Shown one piece after another: positions 8,262 through 22,199 of a DNA stretch of 64,000 bases. Within the stretch, counting starts at the first letter, position 1. Each line of letters begins with the position of its first letter. The notes under the pieces were generated by a model. The model saw only the letters and a list, made by a program, of their open reading frames with translations, was not told the DNA's origin and did no database searches. Source of the stretch: Burkholderia pyrrocinia (lineage in GTDB: Bacteria; Pseudomonadota; Gammaproteobacteria; Burkholderiales; Burkholderiaceae). The translations under genes were made by a program, and so were the position numbers. The stretch lies in the NCBI RefSeq assembly GCF_022809715.1, contig NZ_CP094459.1:3348001-3412000 (forward strand), read 5' to 3'.

Positions 8262-9329
8262 ATGTCTGCGACTCCTCTCGCCGCTTCCGTCCCGCTCGAC
8301 GCGCCCTACACGCGCGGCGCCGCACTGCCCGCGCTGCTGAAATCGCGCATCCTGATCCTCGACGGCGCGATGGGCACGATGATCCAGCGCTACAAGCTCG
8401 ACGAAGCCGCATATCGCGGCGAGCGCTTCAAGGATTTCCCGCGCGACATCAAGGGCAACAACGAGCTGCTGTCGCTCACGCAGCCGCAGATCATCCGCGA
8501 GATCCACGACCAGTACTTCGCGGCCGGTGCCGACATCGTCGAAACCAACACGTTCGGCGCGACGACGGTCGCGCAGGCCGACTACGGGATGGAAGATCTC
8601 GTCGTCGAGATGAACGTCGAATCGGCGAAGCTCGCGCGCGAATCGGCCGCGAAATACGCGACGCCCGACAAACCGCGCTTCGTCGCGGGCGCGATCGGGC
8701 CGACGCCGAAGACGGCAAGCATCTCGCCGGACGTCAACGATCCGGGCGCCCGCAACGTCACGTTCGACGAGCTGCGCGACGCGTACTACCAGCAGGCGAA
8801 GGCGCTGCTCGACGGCGGCGTCGACCTGTTCCTCGTCGAGACGATCTTCGACACGCTGAATGCAAAAGCCGCGCTGTTCGCGCTCGACGAGCTGTTCGAG
8901 GACACCGGCGAGCGCCTGCCGATCATGATCTCGGGCACCGTCACCGACGCGTCGGGCCGGATCCTGTCGGGCCAGACGGTCGAGGCGTTCTGGAATTCGC
9001 TGCGCCACGCGAAGCCGCTCACGTTCGGCCTGAACTGCGCGCTCGGCGCGGCGCTGATGCGCCCGTACATCGCCGAGCTCGCGAAGCTGTGCGACACCTA
9101 CGTGTCGTGCTACCCGAACGCGGGCCTGCCGAACCCGATGAGCGACACCGGCTTCGACGAAACGCCGGACGTCACGTCGGGCCTGCTGAAGGAATTCGCG
9201 CAGGCCGGGCTCGTGAACCTCGCGGGCGGCTGCTGCGGCACGACGCCCGAGCACATCGCCGAGATCGCGAAGGCGCTCGCCGACGTGAAGCCGCGCCGCT
9301 GGCCGAACCAGTACAGCGACAACGCCTGA
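8262..9329 (+). CDS. Methionine synthase, homocysteine-binding part (split MetH, N-terminal half)
   Basis: A 355-residue protein equal to the first domain of cobalamin-dependent methionine synthase. It opens with [17 protein letters not shown], contains the zinc ligand contexts GLNCALGA (about residues 255-262) and [11 protein letters not shown] (about 323-333), and ends right after them, where full-length MetH would continue into the pterin-binding domain. The zinc-bound homocysteine thiolate is methylated from methylcobalamin carried by the partner protein. The next gene starts 42 bp later and supplies the remaining domains, so the two products must assemble. Neither gene shows decay, so the split is a stable arrangement rather than a nonsense mutation. 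Confidence 0.9.
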   Translation: MSATPLAASVPLDAPYTRGAALPALLKSRILILDGAMGTMIQRYKLDEAAYRGERFKDFPRDIKGNNELLSLTQPQIIREIHDQYFAAGADIVETNTFGATTVAQADYGMEDLVVEMNVESAKLARESAAKYATPDKPRFVAGAIGPTPKTASISPDVNDPGARNVTFDELRDAYYQQAKALLDGGVDLFLVETIFDTLNAKAALFALDELFEDTGERLPIMISGTVTDASGRILSGQTVEAFWNSLRHAKPLTFGLNCALGAALMRPYIAELAKLCDTYVSCYPNAGLPNPMSDTGFDETPDVTSGLLKEFAQAGLVNLAGGCCGTTPEHIAEIAKALADVKPRRWPNQYSDNA

Positions 9330-9371
9330 CCCGACCGCCCCACGCCCTTCATTACACGAATTCGCACCGCC

Positions 9372-12089
<2,718 letters not shown>

Positions 12090-12134
12090 TCGATGCGCAC
12101 GGGCGGCCGACCGCCCGTTTGGTCAGACGAAAAG

Positions 12135-12162
12135 AAAAAGCCCGCTCGGAAGCGGGCTTTTT
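12135..12162. terminator. Bidirectional intrinsic terminator between metH and the DUF1840 gene
   Basis: AAAAAGCCCGCT pairs with AGCGGGCTTTTT around a CGGA tetraloop. The A-run and T-run on the two sides allow termination of both convergent genes. Confidence 0.9.
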
Positions 12163-12201
12163 CCTGCCTTACTAAACTTTCGTACTGCCGGGCAACGAAG
12201 C

Positions 12202-12525
12202 TCAGAAGCCCCAGTGCACGTCGGCTTCGCCGGCTTTCGCCTCGCGCAGCATCGTGAGGAACGGCGCGACGCGCTGGGCCAGGCTCGGCGGCACTTCATG
12301 GTGCGCGTGATCGGCTTCGTCCTCGTGGAAATGGCCGGCGTGCTCGGCGCGCGCCTGCTTCGCCTGCGCGACTGCGCCTTCCAGCTTCGCGATCGCGTGG
12401 TCCAGCTCGTCGTGCGTAATCACACCGCGCTCGCCCAGCTGCTTGCCGACGAGGCCCAGCACATACACCGCGAAATCCTTCAGCACGTCGAGATCCTGTG
12501 CCGCCTTGCTCTTGAACGTAATCAT
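12202..12525 (-). CDS. DUF1840 domain protein
   Basis: A 107-residue protein beginning MITFKSKAAQDLDVLKDFA, which matches the DUF1840 family of beta-proteobacteria. The ATG at 12523-12525 is preceded by AAGGGA; the longer upstream frame is Arg/Pro-rich and unlikely. A His-rich patch (HFHEDEADHAHHE, about residues 68-80) could bind a metal, but nothing is known of the function. It is convergent with metH and divergent from argS. Confidence 0.75.
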   Translation of the reverse strand: MITFKSKAAQDLDVLKDFAVYVLGLVGKQLGERGVITHDELDHAIAKLEGAVAQAKQARAEHAGHFHEDEADHAHHEVPPSLAQRVAPFLTMLREAKAGEADVHWGF

Positions 12526-12726
12526 GACAATTCCCTTTTCATCTTGTTGTGCCTGCGCGGCGAGGTTGGGGGAACGCCGGCAGACCGGCGTCCGGCCTCG
12601 CGGACGCGGGGCGCCTGAGCGGCATATTAGCACCTGTTAAAATTCTGCGATCCCTGAAACGCGCGCTTAAAAAGCGCGCCGGCGGCCCGGCGTTTCCGGC
12701 CGCCACCAACGAAGCCTTCTACCAGC

Positions 12727-14508
12727 ATGCTGCCAGCACACAAACAGACCCTCGAAGCCCTGCTCGCGGATAGCGTCAAGCAGGTCGCACACGCGCTGAA
12801 AGGCGCCGACGCAGCGTTCGTCGCCCCGGCCATCACGCTGGAGCGCCCGAAGGTCGCCGCGCACGGCGACGTCGCGTGCAACGTCGCGATGCAGCTCGCC
12901 AAGCCGCTCGGCGCGAACCCGCGCCAGCTCGCCGAGCAGATCGTCGCCGCGCTCACCGCGCAGCCGGCCGCGCAAGGGCTCGTCGAAGCCGCCGAAATCG
13001 CCGGCCCCGGCTTCATCAACCTGCGCCTGTCGGCCGCCGCGAAGCAGGCGGTGATCGCCGCCGTGTTCGACCAGGGCCGCGCGTTCGGCACGTCGGATCG
13101 CGAGAAAGGCAAGCAGGTGCTGCTCGAATTCGTGTCGGCGAACCCGACCGGCCCGCTGCACGTCGGCCACGGCCGCCAGGCCGCGCTCGGCGACGTGCTC
13201 GCGAACGTGATCGCGAGCCAGGGCTACGCGGTGCACCGCGAGTTCTACTACAACGACGCGGGCGTGCAGATCGGCAACCTCGCGATCTCGACGCAGGCGC
13301 GCGCGCGCGGCCTGAAGCCGGGCGACGCGGGCTGGCCGGAAGCCGCGTACAACGGCGAATACATCGCCGACATCGCACGCGACTACCTGAACGGCGAAAC
13401 GGTCGCCGCGTCGGACGGCGAGCCCGTCAAGGGCGCGGGCGACGTCGAGGATCTCGACGCGATCCGCAAGTTCGCGGTCACGTACCTGCGTCGCGAGCAG
13501 GACATGGACCTGCAGGCGTTCGGCGTGAAGTTCGACCAGTACTACCTCGAATCGTCGCTGTACAGCGAAGGCCGCGTCGAGAAGACGGTCGACGCGCTGA
13601 TCAAGGCCGGCATGACCTACGAGCAGGACGGTGCGCTGTGGCTGCGCACGACCGACGAAGGCGACGACAAGGATCGCGTGATGCGCAAGTCGGACGGCAC
13701 GTACACGTACTTCGTGCCGGACGTCGCGTACCACGTGACGAAGTGGGAGCGCGGCTTCACGAAGGTGATCAACATCCAGGGCTCGGACCACCACGGCACG
13801 ATCGCGCGCGTGCGCGCGGGCCTGCAGGGGCTGCACATCGGGATCCCGAAGGGCTATCCCGACTACGTGCTGCACAAGATGGTCACCGTGATGCGCGACG
13901 GCCAGGAAGTGAAGATCTCGAAGCGCGCGGGCAGCTACGTGACGGTGCGCGACCTGATCGAATGGTCGGGCGGCGCGGCGGCGGGCCAGGAAGCGGCGCC
14001 CGACCTGATCGACGAGGCGACCATCACGCGCGGCCGCGACGCGGTGCGCTTCTTCCTGATCTCGCGCAAGGCCGATACCGAGTTCGTGTTCGACATCGAC
14101 CTCGCGCTGAAACAGAACGACGAGAACCCGGTCTATTACGTCCAGTACGCACATGCGCGGATCTGCTCGGTGCTCAACGAATTGAAGTCGCGCTACAACG
14201 TCGACGCCGCGCAACTGCCGGGCGCCGACCTGTCGCAACTGACGAGCGCGCAGGCCGCATCGCTGATGCAGAAGCTCGCCGAGTATCCGGACATGCTCAC
14301 GCACGCGGCGAACGAGCTGGCGCCGCACGCGGTCGCGTTCTACCTGCGCGATCTCGCTGGCGAATTCCACTCGTTCTACAATGCGGAGCGCGTGCTGGTC
14401 GACGATGAAGCGCCGCGCAACGCGCGCGCCGCGCTCCTCGCCGCGACCCGGCAGGTGCTCGAGAACGGTCTGGCGGTGCTCGGCGTGTCCGCGCCCGCCA
14501 AGATGTAA
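12727..14508 (+). CDS. argS: Arginyl-tRNA synthetase
   Basis: A 593-residue class I synthetase that charges tRNA-Arg. The N-terminal Add-1 domain (about 1-115) is followed by the HIGH-type motif in [14 protein letters not shown] (HVGH, about residues 144-147) and the KMSKS-type motif read as KISKRAG (about 396-402). The C-terminal anticodon-binding helical bundle ends [19 protein letters not shown]. Length is normal for the family. It is followed by a SPOR-domain gene and dsbA on the same strand, a common beta-proteobacterial order. Confidence 0.95.
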   Translation: MLPAHKQTLEALLADSVKQVAHALKGADAAFVAPAITLERPKVAAHGDVACNVAMQLAKPLGANPRQLAEQIVAALTAQPAAQGLVEAAEIAGPGFINLRLSAAAKQAVIAAVFDQGRAFGTSDREKGKQVLLEFVSANPTGPLHVGHGRQAALGDVLANVIASQGYAVHREFYYNDAGVQIGNLAISTQARARGLKPGDAGWPEAAYNGEYIADIARDYLNGETVAASDGEPVKGAGDVEDLDAIRKFAVTYLRREQDMDLQAFGVKFDQYYLESSLYSEGRVEKTVDALIKAGMTYEQDGALWLRTTDEGDDKDRVMRKSDGTYTYFVPDVAYHVTKWERGFTKVINIQGSDHHGTIARVRAGLQGLHIGIPKGYPDYVLHKMVTVMRDGQEVKISKRAGSYVTVRDLIEWSGGAAAGQEAAPDLIDEATITRGRDAVRFFLISRKADTEFVFDIDLALKQNDENPVYYVQYAHARICSVLNELKSRYNVDAAQLPGADLSQLTSAQAASLMQKLAEYPDMLTHAANELAPHAVAFYLRDLAGEFHSFYNAERVLVDDEAPRNARAALLAATRQVLENGLAVLGVSAPAKM

Positions 14509-14612
14509 GGACGCAAGCGGCCCGAACCGGGCAGCGAATGGCCGCGGCAGCGCCCGCCGCAGGAGCGCCTGCCGCAGCCTTTTCACGATTCTTTTTGCAG
14601 GTGACTCAAGCA

Positions 14613-15512
14613 ATGGCACAACCACGCCGCACTTCGAAACAATCGAAACAAGCCGGAGGGACATTTCTTGGAATCGTGCTGGGCCTGATCGTCGGCCTGG
14701 CGATCGCCGTGGTGGTGGCGCTCTACATCACGCGTTCGCCGTCGCCGTTCGTGTCGAAGGTCGCGCCGCCGCCGGCCGACAACGGCGCGAGCCAGCCGCA
14801 GCAGTTCGACCCGAACCGCGCGCTGCAGGGCAAGACGCCCGGCCAGCCGGTGCCGCAGGCCGCGCAGCCCGCGCCGCCCAACACCGCGCCCGGCCAGGCC
14901 GCGAACCAGACCCAGGGCGGCCTGTTGCCCGAGCCGCAGATCGTCGAAGTGCCGCCGTCGGCCAACGGGTCGAGCGGCTCGAACAACACCGGCAGCTCGA
15001 GCAACACGACCGCGTCGAACAATACGTCGTCGGGTAACGGCGTCGCCGTCGCGCCGAAGCCGGCCGACACCACGCCGCCGAAGAAGACGCCGCCGCCGCA
15101 ACAGCAACAGCAGGCCGGCGAGGACGACCTCGCGCGCTTCGCCGCGCAGAAGCAGGCGCAGCAGGCCGCCGCGCAAAAGCAGCAGCAACAGCAGCAGGCC
15201 GCGAACACGCCGAAGCCGACGTCGTCGGCCACCGCCGCCGCGGCAGCGAAGCCGCCGACCGCGAACGACGCGAATACCGGCTACTTCCTGCAGGTCGGCG
15301 CGTACAAGACGGAAGGCGACGCCGAGCAGCAGCGCGCGCGCCTCGGCTTCCAGGGCTTCGAGTCGAAGGTGTCGAAGCGCGATGTCAGCGGCGTGACCTA
15401 TTTCCGCGTGCGCGTCGGCCCGTTCTCGAAGTTCGAGGATATGAACTCGGCCCGTCAGCGCTTGTCCGATGCAGGTGTCGACACGGCGGTGATCCGCTTC
15501 ACGAAGCAGTAG
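14613..15512 (+). CDS. SPOR-domain protein (FtsN-like, sporulation-related repeat)
   Basis: A 299-residue bitopic membrane protein with a short basic cytoplasmic tail (RRTSKQSKQ), one transmembrane helix at about residues 18-40, a long Pro/Gln/Ser/Asn-rich periplasmic linker (about 45-220) and a C-terminal SPOR domain (about 224-297, starting YFLQVGAY). SPOR domains bind septal peptidoglycan stripped of stem peptides, so a cell-division role like FtsN is likely. The ATG at 14613 is chosen over an upstream one because it is followed directly by the basic tail and preceded by CAGGTGAC. It lies 104 bp after argS and 69 bp before dsbA. Confidence 0.85.
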   Translation: MAQPRRTSKQSKQAGGTFLGIVLGLIVGLAIAVVVALYITRSPSPFVSKVAPPPADNGASQPQQFDPNRALQGKTPGQPVPQAAQPAPPNTAPGQAANQTQGGLLPEPQIVEVPPSANGSSGSNNTGSSSNTTASNNTSSGNGVAVAPKPADTTPPKKTPPPQQQQQAGEDDLARFAAQKQAQQAAAQKQQQQQQAANTPKPTSSATAAAAAKPPTANDANTGYFLQVGAYKTEGDAEQQRARLGFQGFESKVSKRDVSGVTYFRVRVGPFSKFEDMNSARQRLSDAGVDTAVIRFTKQ

Positions 15513-15581
15513 GCAGCCGGTCGAGCCCACGCAGAACCCGTTACGTTTCGTAACCCGAGCAACTGATTCGACGTTCACAAC

Positions 15582-16220
15582 ATGAAAAAACTGCTTAGCA
15601 CGCTCCTTCTGTCCCTGGGCCTCGCGGCCGGCTTCGCCCAGGCAACGCCTGCCGCGCCCGCCTCCGGCAAGGACTTCGAGGTGATGAAGTCGCCGCAGCC
15701 GGTGTCCGCGCCGGCCGGCAAGGTCGAGGTGATCGAGTTCTTCTGGTACGGCTGCCCGCACTGCTACGAATTCGAGCCGACGATCGAGGCCTGGGTGAAG
15801 AAGCAGGGCAACAACATCGACTTCAAGCGCGTGCCGGTCGCATTCCGCGACGATTTCATCCCGCACTCGAAGCTGTTCTATGCGGTGTCCGCGCTCGGCA
15901 TCTCCGAGAAGGTCACGCCGGCGATCTTCAACGCGATCCACAAGCAGAAGAACTACCTGCTGACGCCGCAGGCGCAGGCCGACTTCCTGACCACGCAGGG
16001 CGTCGACAAGAAGCAGTTCATGGACGCGTACAACTCGTTCAGCGTGCAGGGCCAGGTGAAGCAATCGGCCGAACTGCTGAAGAACTATGCGATCGACGGC
16101 GTGCCGACGGTCGTCGTCCAGGGCAAGTACAAGACGGGCCCCGCTTACACGAACAGCATCCCGGGTACCGCCCAGGTGCTCGACTTCCTCGTGAAGCAGG
16201 TTCAGGACAAGAAGCTCTGA
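15582..16220 (+). CDS. dsbA: Thiol:disulfide interchange protein DsbA
   Basis: A 212-residue periplasmic oxidoreductase. A signal peptide (residues 1-21, MKKLLSTLLLSLGLAAGFAQA) is followed by a thioredoxin fold with an inserted helical domain. The redox motif CPHC is at residues 58-61 in FFWYGCPHCYEFEP, and the cis-proline loop is DGVPTVVV near 180. DsbA introduces disulfides into exported proteins and is reoxidised by DsbB. It is probably cotranscribed with the SPOR gene before it and the SDR gene 19 bp after it. Confidence 0.95.
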   Translation: MKKLLSTLLLSLGLAAGFAQATPAAPASGKDFEVMKSPQPVSAPAGKVEVIEFFWYGCPHCYEFEPTIEAWVKKQGNNIDFKRVPVAFRDDFIPHSKLFYAVSALGISEKVTPAIFNAIHKQKNYLLTPQAQADFLTTQGVDKKQFMDAYNSFSVQGQVKQSAELLKNYAIDGVPTVVVQGKYKTGPAYTNSIPGTAQVLDFLVKQVQDKKL

Positions 16221-16239
16221 TCCCCACCCGCGCGCCGGC

Positions 16240-17013
16240 ATGACTACTCCGCTGAAGGTCTTCATCACCGGCGCGTCGAGCGGCCTCGGCCTCGCGATGG
16301 CCGAGGAATACGCCCGCCAGGGCGCCACGCTCGCGCTGGTCGCGCGACGCACCGACGCGCTCGATGCGTTCGCGCGGCGCTTCCCCAAGCTGTCCATCTC
16401 CGTCTACTCCGCCGACGTGCGCGATGCCGACGCGCTCGCGACGGCCGCCGCGTCGTTCATCGCGACGCACGGCTGCCCGGACGTCGTGATCGCGAACGCG
16501 GGCATCAGCCAGGGCGCCGTCACGGGCCAGGGCGATCTCGCGACGTTCCGCAACGTGATGGACATCAACTACTACGGGATGGTCGCGACGTTCGAGCCAT
16601 TCGTCGGCCCGATGACGGCTGCGCGCCACGGCACGCTGGTCGGCGTCGCGAGCGTCGCCGGCGTGCGCGGCCTGCCCGGCTCCGGCGCGTACAGCGCGTC
16701 GAAATCGGCCGCGATCAAGTATCTCGAATCGCTGCGCGTCGAGTTGCGCCCGGCCGGCGTCGGCGTCGTGACGATCGCGCCCGGCTACATCCGCACGCCG
16801 ATGACCGCGCACAACCCGTACCGGATGCCGTTCCTGATGGACGCCGACCGCTTCGCCGCGCGCGCGGCGAAAGCGATTGCGCGGCAGCACGCGTTCCGCG
16901 TGATTCCGTGGCAGATGGGCGTCGTCGCGAAGGTGCTGCACGTGCTGCCGCGCTGGCTGTACGACCGCCTGTTCGAGAAGGCGCCGCGCAAGCCGAAGGC
17001 CGGCGCGCACTGA
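16240..17013 (+). CDS. Short-chain dehydrogenase/reductase (SDR)
   Basis: A 257-residue classical SDR: the dinucleotide-binding TGASSGLG at about residues 10-17, NAG at about 88-90, and the catalytic YSASK (Tyr and Lys near residues 151-155) after a Ser in VASVAG. The C-terminal part is basic and ends KAPRKPKAGAH. The substrate cannot be predicted. It starts 19 bp after the dsbA stop, so it is likely in the same transcript; the order argS-SPOR-dsbA-SDR looks like one operon. Confidence 0.85.
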   Translation: MTTPLKVFITGASSGLGLAMAEEYARQGATLALVARRTDALDAFARRFPKLSISVYSADVRDADALATAAASFIATHGCPDVVIANAGISQGAVTGQGDLATFRNVMDINYYGMVATFEPFVGPMTAARHGTLVGVASVAGVRGLPGSGAYSASKSAAIKYLESLRVELRPAGVGVVTIAPGYIRTPMTAHNPYRMPFLMDADRFAARAAKAIARQHAFRVIPWQMGVVAKVLHVLPRWLYDRLFEKAPRKPKAGAH

Positions 17014-17365
17014 CGAATCGGCGGCCGGCCCGCGCGACACGCGCCGGGCCGCATCGCCGCATCGCCGCGCTGAAGCTTCGATTTCGCGGCACTTCCCGCG
17101 GCGTCCGCGCAGATCCCGCCGCGCGCCCCGACGCGCCGCGACCTCCCCTCCCCACCCGCCGCCTCCGCAGCACCTTCCGCCGCATCAACACCCGTTCCGT
17201 CGTGAACGCAGCCGTTTTTCGGTCAATTCGCTGCGTTCCGGCGCCTTTTTTCACGCGCCGCACGCTTTGACGTTATGCTGTTCGCCAGCCGCGCCGGCCC
17301 GCCCGCTTCCGGGCCGCGCCTGCATCCCGTCACCAAGCAAAAGCACAAGCCACGTGGGAGATCCT
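17014..17365. other. Intergenic stretch with a terminator, no gene
   Basis: Only chance reading frames are present. It holds the terminator candidate at 17204-17251 and must carry the promoter of the peptide-binding protein gene. Confidence 0.5.
17204..17251 (+). terminator. Hairpin plus T-run after the SDR gene
   Basis: GAACGCAGC (17204-17212) pairs with GCTGCGTTC (17230-17238). A run of six T (17246-17251) follows after a short GC spacer. It probably ends the argS-to-SDR transcript. Confidence 0.5.
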
Positions 17366-18961
17366 ATGCACGTCAAGCTGTTCGCCGCGGCCGCGGTCGC
17401 CGCCGCACTCGCCGCCCCCGGCCTCGCCGCCGCCAAGCCGCTCACCGTCTGCACCGAATCGAGCCCGGACGGCTTCGACGTCGTGCAGTACAACTCGCTC
17501 GTCACGACCAACGCATCGGCCGACGTGATCTTCAACACGCTCGTGTCGTACGACGAAGCCGCAAAAAAGGTCGTGCCCGCGCTCGCCGACAAATGGGACG
17601 CGAGCGCCGACGGCCTCACCTACACGTTCCACCTGCGCCCGAACGTCGCGTTCCAGACCACCGACTATTTCAAGCCGGGCCGCGCGCTCGACGCGGACGA
17701 CGTCGTGTTCACGTTCACGCGGATGCTCGACGATGCGAACCCGTGGCACAAGGTGGCCGGCGCGAGCGGCTTCCCGCACGCGCAGTCGATGGGCCTAGTG
17801 AAGCTCGTGAAGTCGGTCACGAAGGTCGACGACAGCACCGTGAAGTTCGTGCTGAACGAGCCGAACGCGACGTTCGTGCCGATCCTGACGATGGGCTTCG
17901 CGTCGATCTACTCGGCCGAATACGCGGACCAGTTGCTGAAGGCCGGCAAGCAGTCCGACCTGAACGCGAAGCCGGTCGGCACGGGCCCGTTCGTGCTGAA
18001 GAGCTATACGAAGGACGCGCTGATCCGCTACGACGTGAACCCGACGTACTGGGGCGCGAAGCCGAAGGTCGACCGGCTGATCTACGCGATCACGCCCGAC
18101 CCGTCGGTGCGCCTGCAGAAGGTGAAGGCCGGCGAATGCCAGATCGCGCTGTCGCCGAAGCCGCAGGACGTGCTCGCCGCGAAGGGCGAAAGCACGCTGA
18201 AGGTCGTGCAGACGCCCGCGTTCATGACCGCGTTCGTCGCGCTGAACACGCAGAAGAAGCCGCTCGACAACGACAAGGTGCGCGAGGCGCTGAACCTCGC
18301 GTTCGATCGTGCGACCTACCTGAAGGTCGTGTTCGACAACACCGCGACGGCCGCGAACAACCCGTATCCGCCGAACACGTGGAGCTACGCGAAGGACGTC
18401 GCGCCGTATGCGTACGATCCCGCGAAGGCGAAGCAGTTGCTCGCGCAGGCCGGCTTCCCGAACGGCTTCTCGACGACGATCTGGACGCGCCCGACCGGCA
18501 GCGTGCTGAACCCGAACCCGAAGGTCGGCGCGGAACTGCTGCAGGCCGACCTCGCGAAGATCGGCGTGAAGGCCGACGTGAAGGTGATCGAATGGGGCGA
18601 GCTGATCAAGCAGGCGAAGCTCGGCCAGCATGACATGCTGTTCATGGGCTGGGCCGGCGACAACGGCGATCCGGACAACTACCTGTCGCCGCAGTTCAGC
18701 TGCAATGCGGTGAAGTCGGGCATCAACTTCGCGCGCTTCTGCGACGCGCAGCTCGACAAGCTGATCGTCGACGGCAAGTCGACCGCCGACCAGGCCAAGC
18801 GCACGAAGCTGTATGAAGCCGCGCAGAAGATCATCCACGACCAGGCGCTGTGGATCCCGCTCGGCTACCCGACCGCCGCGGCGCTCACGCGCGCGAACGT
18901 GAGCGGCTATCGCGTGAGCCCGTTCGGACGGCAGAACTTCACGGCAGTCGCCGTGCAGTAA
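17366..18961 (+). CDS. ABC transporter periplasmic peptide-binding protein (DppA-like)
   Basis: A 531-residue solute-binding protein of the SBP_bac_5 family. A signal peptide (residues 1-22, ending LAAPGLAAA) precedes KPLTVCTESSPDGFDV, the typical start of dipeptide-binding DppA proteins. The central region has the family phrases DADDVVFTFTRMLD and KPVGTGPFVLKSY, and DMLFMGWAGDNGDPDNYL near the end matches the DppA peptide-carboxylate region. The ATG at 17366 has GGGAG ahead of it; a longer frame upstream is not coding-like. No permease or ATPase genes adjoin it, so it is an orphan binding protein that must feed a transporter encoded elsewhere or act in chemotaxis. Confidence 0.9.
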   Translation: MHVKLFAAAAVAAALAAPGLAAAKPLTVCTESSPDGFDVVQYNSLVTTNASADVIFNTLVSYDEAAKKVVPALADKWDASADGLTYTFHLRPNVAFQTTDYFKPGRALDADDVVFTFTRMLDDANPWHKVAGASGFPHAQSMGLVKLVKSVTKVDDSTVKFVLNEPNATFVPILTMGFASIYSAEYADQLLKAGKQSDLNAKPVGTGPFVLKSYTKDALIRYDVNPTYWGAKPKVDRLIYAITPDPSVRLQKVKAGECQIALSPKPQDVLAAKGESTLKVVQTPAFMTAFVALNTQKKPLDNDKVREALNLAFDRATYLKVVFDNTATAANNPYPPNTWSYAKDVAPYAYDPAKAKQLLAQAGFPNGFSTTIWTRPTGSVLNPNPKVGAELLQADLAKIGVKADVKVIEWGELIKQAKLGQHDMLFMGWAGDNGDPDNYLSPQFSCNAVKSGINFARFCDAQLDKLIVDGKSTADQAKRTKLYEAAQKIIHDQALWIPLGYPTAAALTRANVSGYRVSPFGRQNFTAVAVQ

Positions 18962-18973
18962 CCGCGCGTGGCG

Positions 18974-19006
18974 CGCAAGCGACGGCGTTCGCGCCGCTCG
19001 CTTGCG
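18974..19006 (+). terminator. Hairpin after the peptide-binding protein gene
   Basis: CGCAAGCGACGGCG pairs with CGCCGCTCGCTTGCG with one bulged base and a TTCG loop. There is no T-run. It overlaps the proposed -35 region of the next gene. Confidence 0.35.
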
Positions 19007-19031
19007 GCCCGCGCACCCCGCTTGCTACACT
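19002..19031 (+). promoter_or_regulatory. Possible sigma-70 promoter of the ABC-F gene
   Basis: TTGCGG (19002-19007) and TACACT (19026-19031) are separated by 18 bp, 119 bp upstream of the ABC-F start codon. This is a reasonable housekeeping match, judged by eye. Confidence 0.35.
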
Positions 19032-19150
19032 CCGCCCCTATTCCTCATACCGGACGCCAGCCAAAGTGAACAACTAAGCCTTCCCAAAATGTTTTCGCCG
19101 CCGTGCCACGCACGCCGCGCGAAGGTCTTCACGCATTTTCGGAGGTGCTT

Positions 19151-20800
<1,650 letters not shown>

Positions 20801-20813
20801 GGAGAACGAAGCG

Positions 20814-21896
20814 CTATCGCTTGGCGGTGCGGAACCGCAGCACGCCGTCGTCGCCCTGCTCGCGCACGAGTTCCCCCGCGAGCCACAGCAGGTTCAAATG
20901 CGCGAGCGCCTCGCCGAGCGCGAACGTCATCTGGTGGATGTCGAGCTCGCGGCGCCGGAACATGATGGGCACGATGTCGGCCGCGCTCATCGGCTGCTCC
21001 GCGCATGCGACGCGCACTTCGTCGAGCCGCGCGTCGTGGTGCTCGCGCAGTTGCGCGATGCGCGTGCGCACACCGCGGAACGGCTTGCCGTGCGACGGCA
21101 GCACGAGCGTGTCGGGCGCCATCGTCTCGTAGCGGCCGAGCGACTGCAGGTACAGCGCGAGCGGGTTCGCCTCCGGCTCGAGGTCGAACACGGACACGTT
21201 CGTCGAGATGCGCGGCAGCACCATGTCGCCGGAGATCAGCACGCCGTCCACTTCGCTGTGCAGCGCGCAATGTTCAGGCGAATGGCCGTAGCCGGTGACG
21301 ACGCGCCACGTGCGCGCGGCGATCGTCACCGCGTCGCCTTCGCGCAGGCGCCGGTAGCGCGGCGGCACGGCCGGCACGAGATCGGAGTAGTAGCTGCGGC
21401 GGTTGCGCAGCTTGTCGAGCGCGGCCGGATCGGTCAGCCCGTGGCGCGCGAAATGATCGGCGGCGGCCGCGCCGCCCGCGTTCGAGCCGTTGCCGGCCGC
21501 CATCAGGCAGCCGAACATGTATTCGCCGAGCGTCATCCACAGCCGCACGTTCCAGCGGCCCTTGTCGCCGCCTTCGCACAGCCAGTTCGCGAGCCCGAAG
21601 TGATCGGGGTGACAGTGCGTGACGAGCACGCGCAGCACGGGCAGGCCGTCGAGATGCGTATCGAAGATCTGCTCCCAGTGCGTGCGGATCGCATCCGACG
21701 AGATCCCGCAATCGACGATCGTCCAGCCGGCCTGCCCGTCGATCTCGTCGCGCAGCAGCCACAGGTTGATGTGATCGAGCGAGAACGGCAGCGGCATGCG
21801 CAGCCAGCGCACGCCGGGCGCGACCTCGAACGTGTCGCCCGCGGCGGGCAGCGTGTCGGCGAAGGGATAGTCGAGTTGGTGTTCCAGTGCGTTCAT
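20814..21896 (-). CDS. MBL-fold metallo-hydrolase
   Basis: A 360-residue metallo-beta-lactamase-fold protein. The metal motif is THCHPDHFG (about residues 95-103), with further ligands in TGYGHSPEHCAL (about 213-224) and GDMVLP. A C-terminal alpha-helical extension (about 275-360) with DIHQMTFALGEALAHLNLL is typical of the glyoxalase-II-like/ribonuclease-Z-like hydrolases often annotated as MBL hydrolases in Burkholderia. The substrate is unknown; a thioester or lactone is likely. The gene is convergent with ABC-F and divergent from aceK. Confidence 0.85.
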   Translation of the reverse strand: MNALEHQLDYPFADTLPAAGDTFEVAPGVRWLRMPLPFSLDHINLWLLRDEIDGQAGWTIVDCGISSDAIRTHWEQIFDTHLDGLPVLRVLVTHCHPDHFGLANWLCEGGDKGRWNVRLWMTLGEYMFGCLMAAGNGSNAGGAAAADHFARHGLTDPAALDKLRNRRSYYSDLVPAVPPRYRRLREGDAVTIAARTWRVVTGYGHSPEHCALHSEVDGVLISGDMVLPRISTNVSVFDLEPEANPLALYLQSLGRYETMAPDTLVLPSHGKPFRGVRTRIAQLREHHDARLDEVRVACAEQPMSAADIVPIMFRRRELDIHQMTFALGEALAHLNLLWLAGELVREQGDDGVLRFRTAKR

Positions 21897-22199
21897 CGGT
21901 GGGGCATCTCGTCGTTATCGGTGCGAATGCGCGCCGGCGGCAGGCCGCGGCGGGCGGTGCGTCGATTCTATCGCCGTCGCGCGAAACGCGTGCCCGGCGG
22001 CCGCCGGCCCGTCAAAAAAGTTCGTGTCAGAATCGGTTCCGTACCCGTATCTTTACGCGAAGATGCACCGAACGGCGCCCAACGACGGATAACCCGCCGC
22101 TTGCCGGCCGGCCACGCGTCGCCGCAAAGTCTTTGATCCGCCCGCTTGGGCGCTAAAATGGCGAGTGCTTACAGCCCCTCCTGAACGAGCCTGCACGCA
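21897..22199. other. Divergent intergenic region between the MBL gene and aceK
   Basis: No gene is seen in these 303 bp. A TAAAAT hexamer (22154-22159) 41 bp before aceK, with TTGATC (22133-22138) 15 bp further up, is a possible but poorly spaced aceK promoter. Confidence 0.4.
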
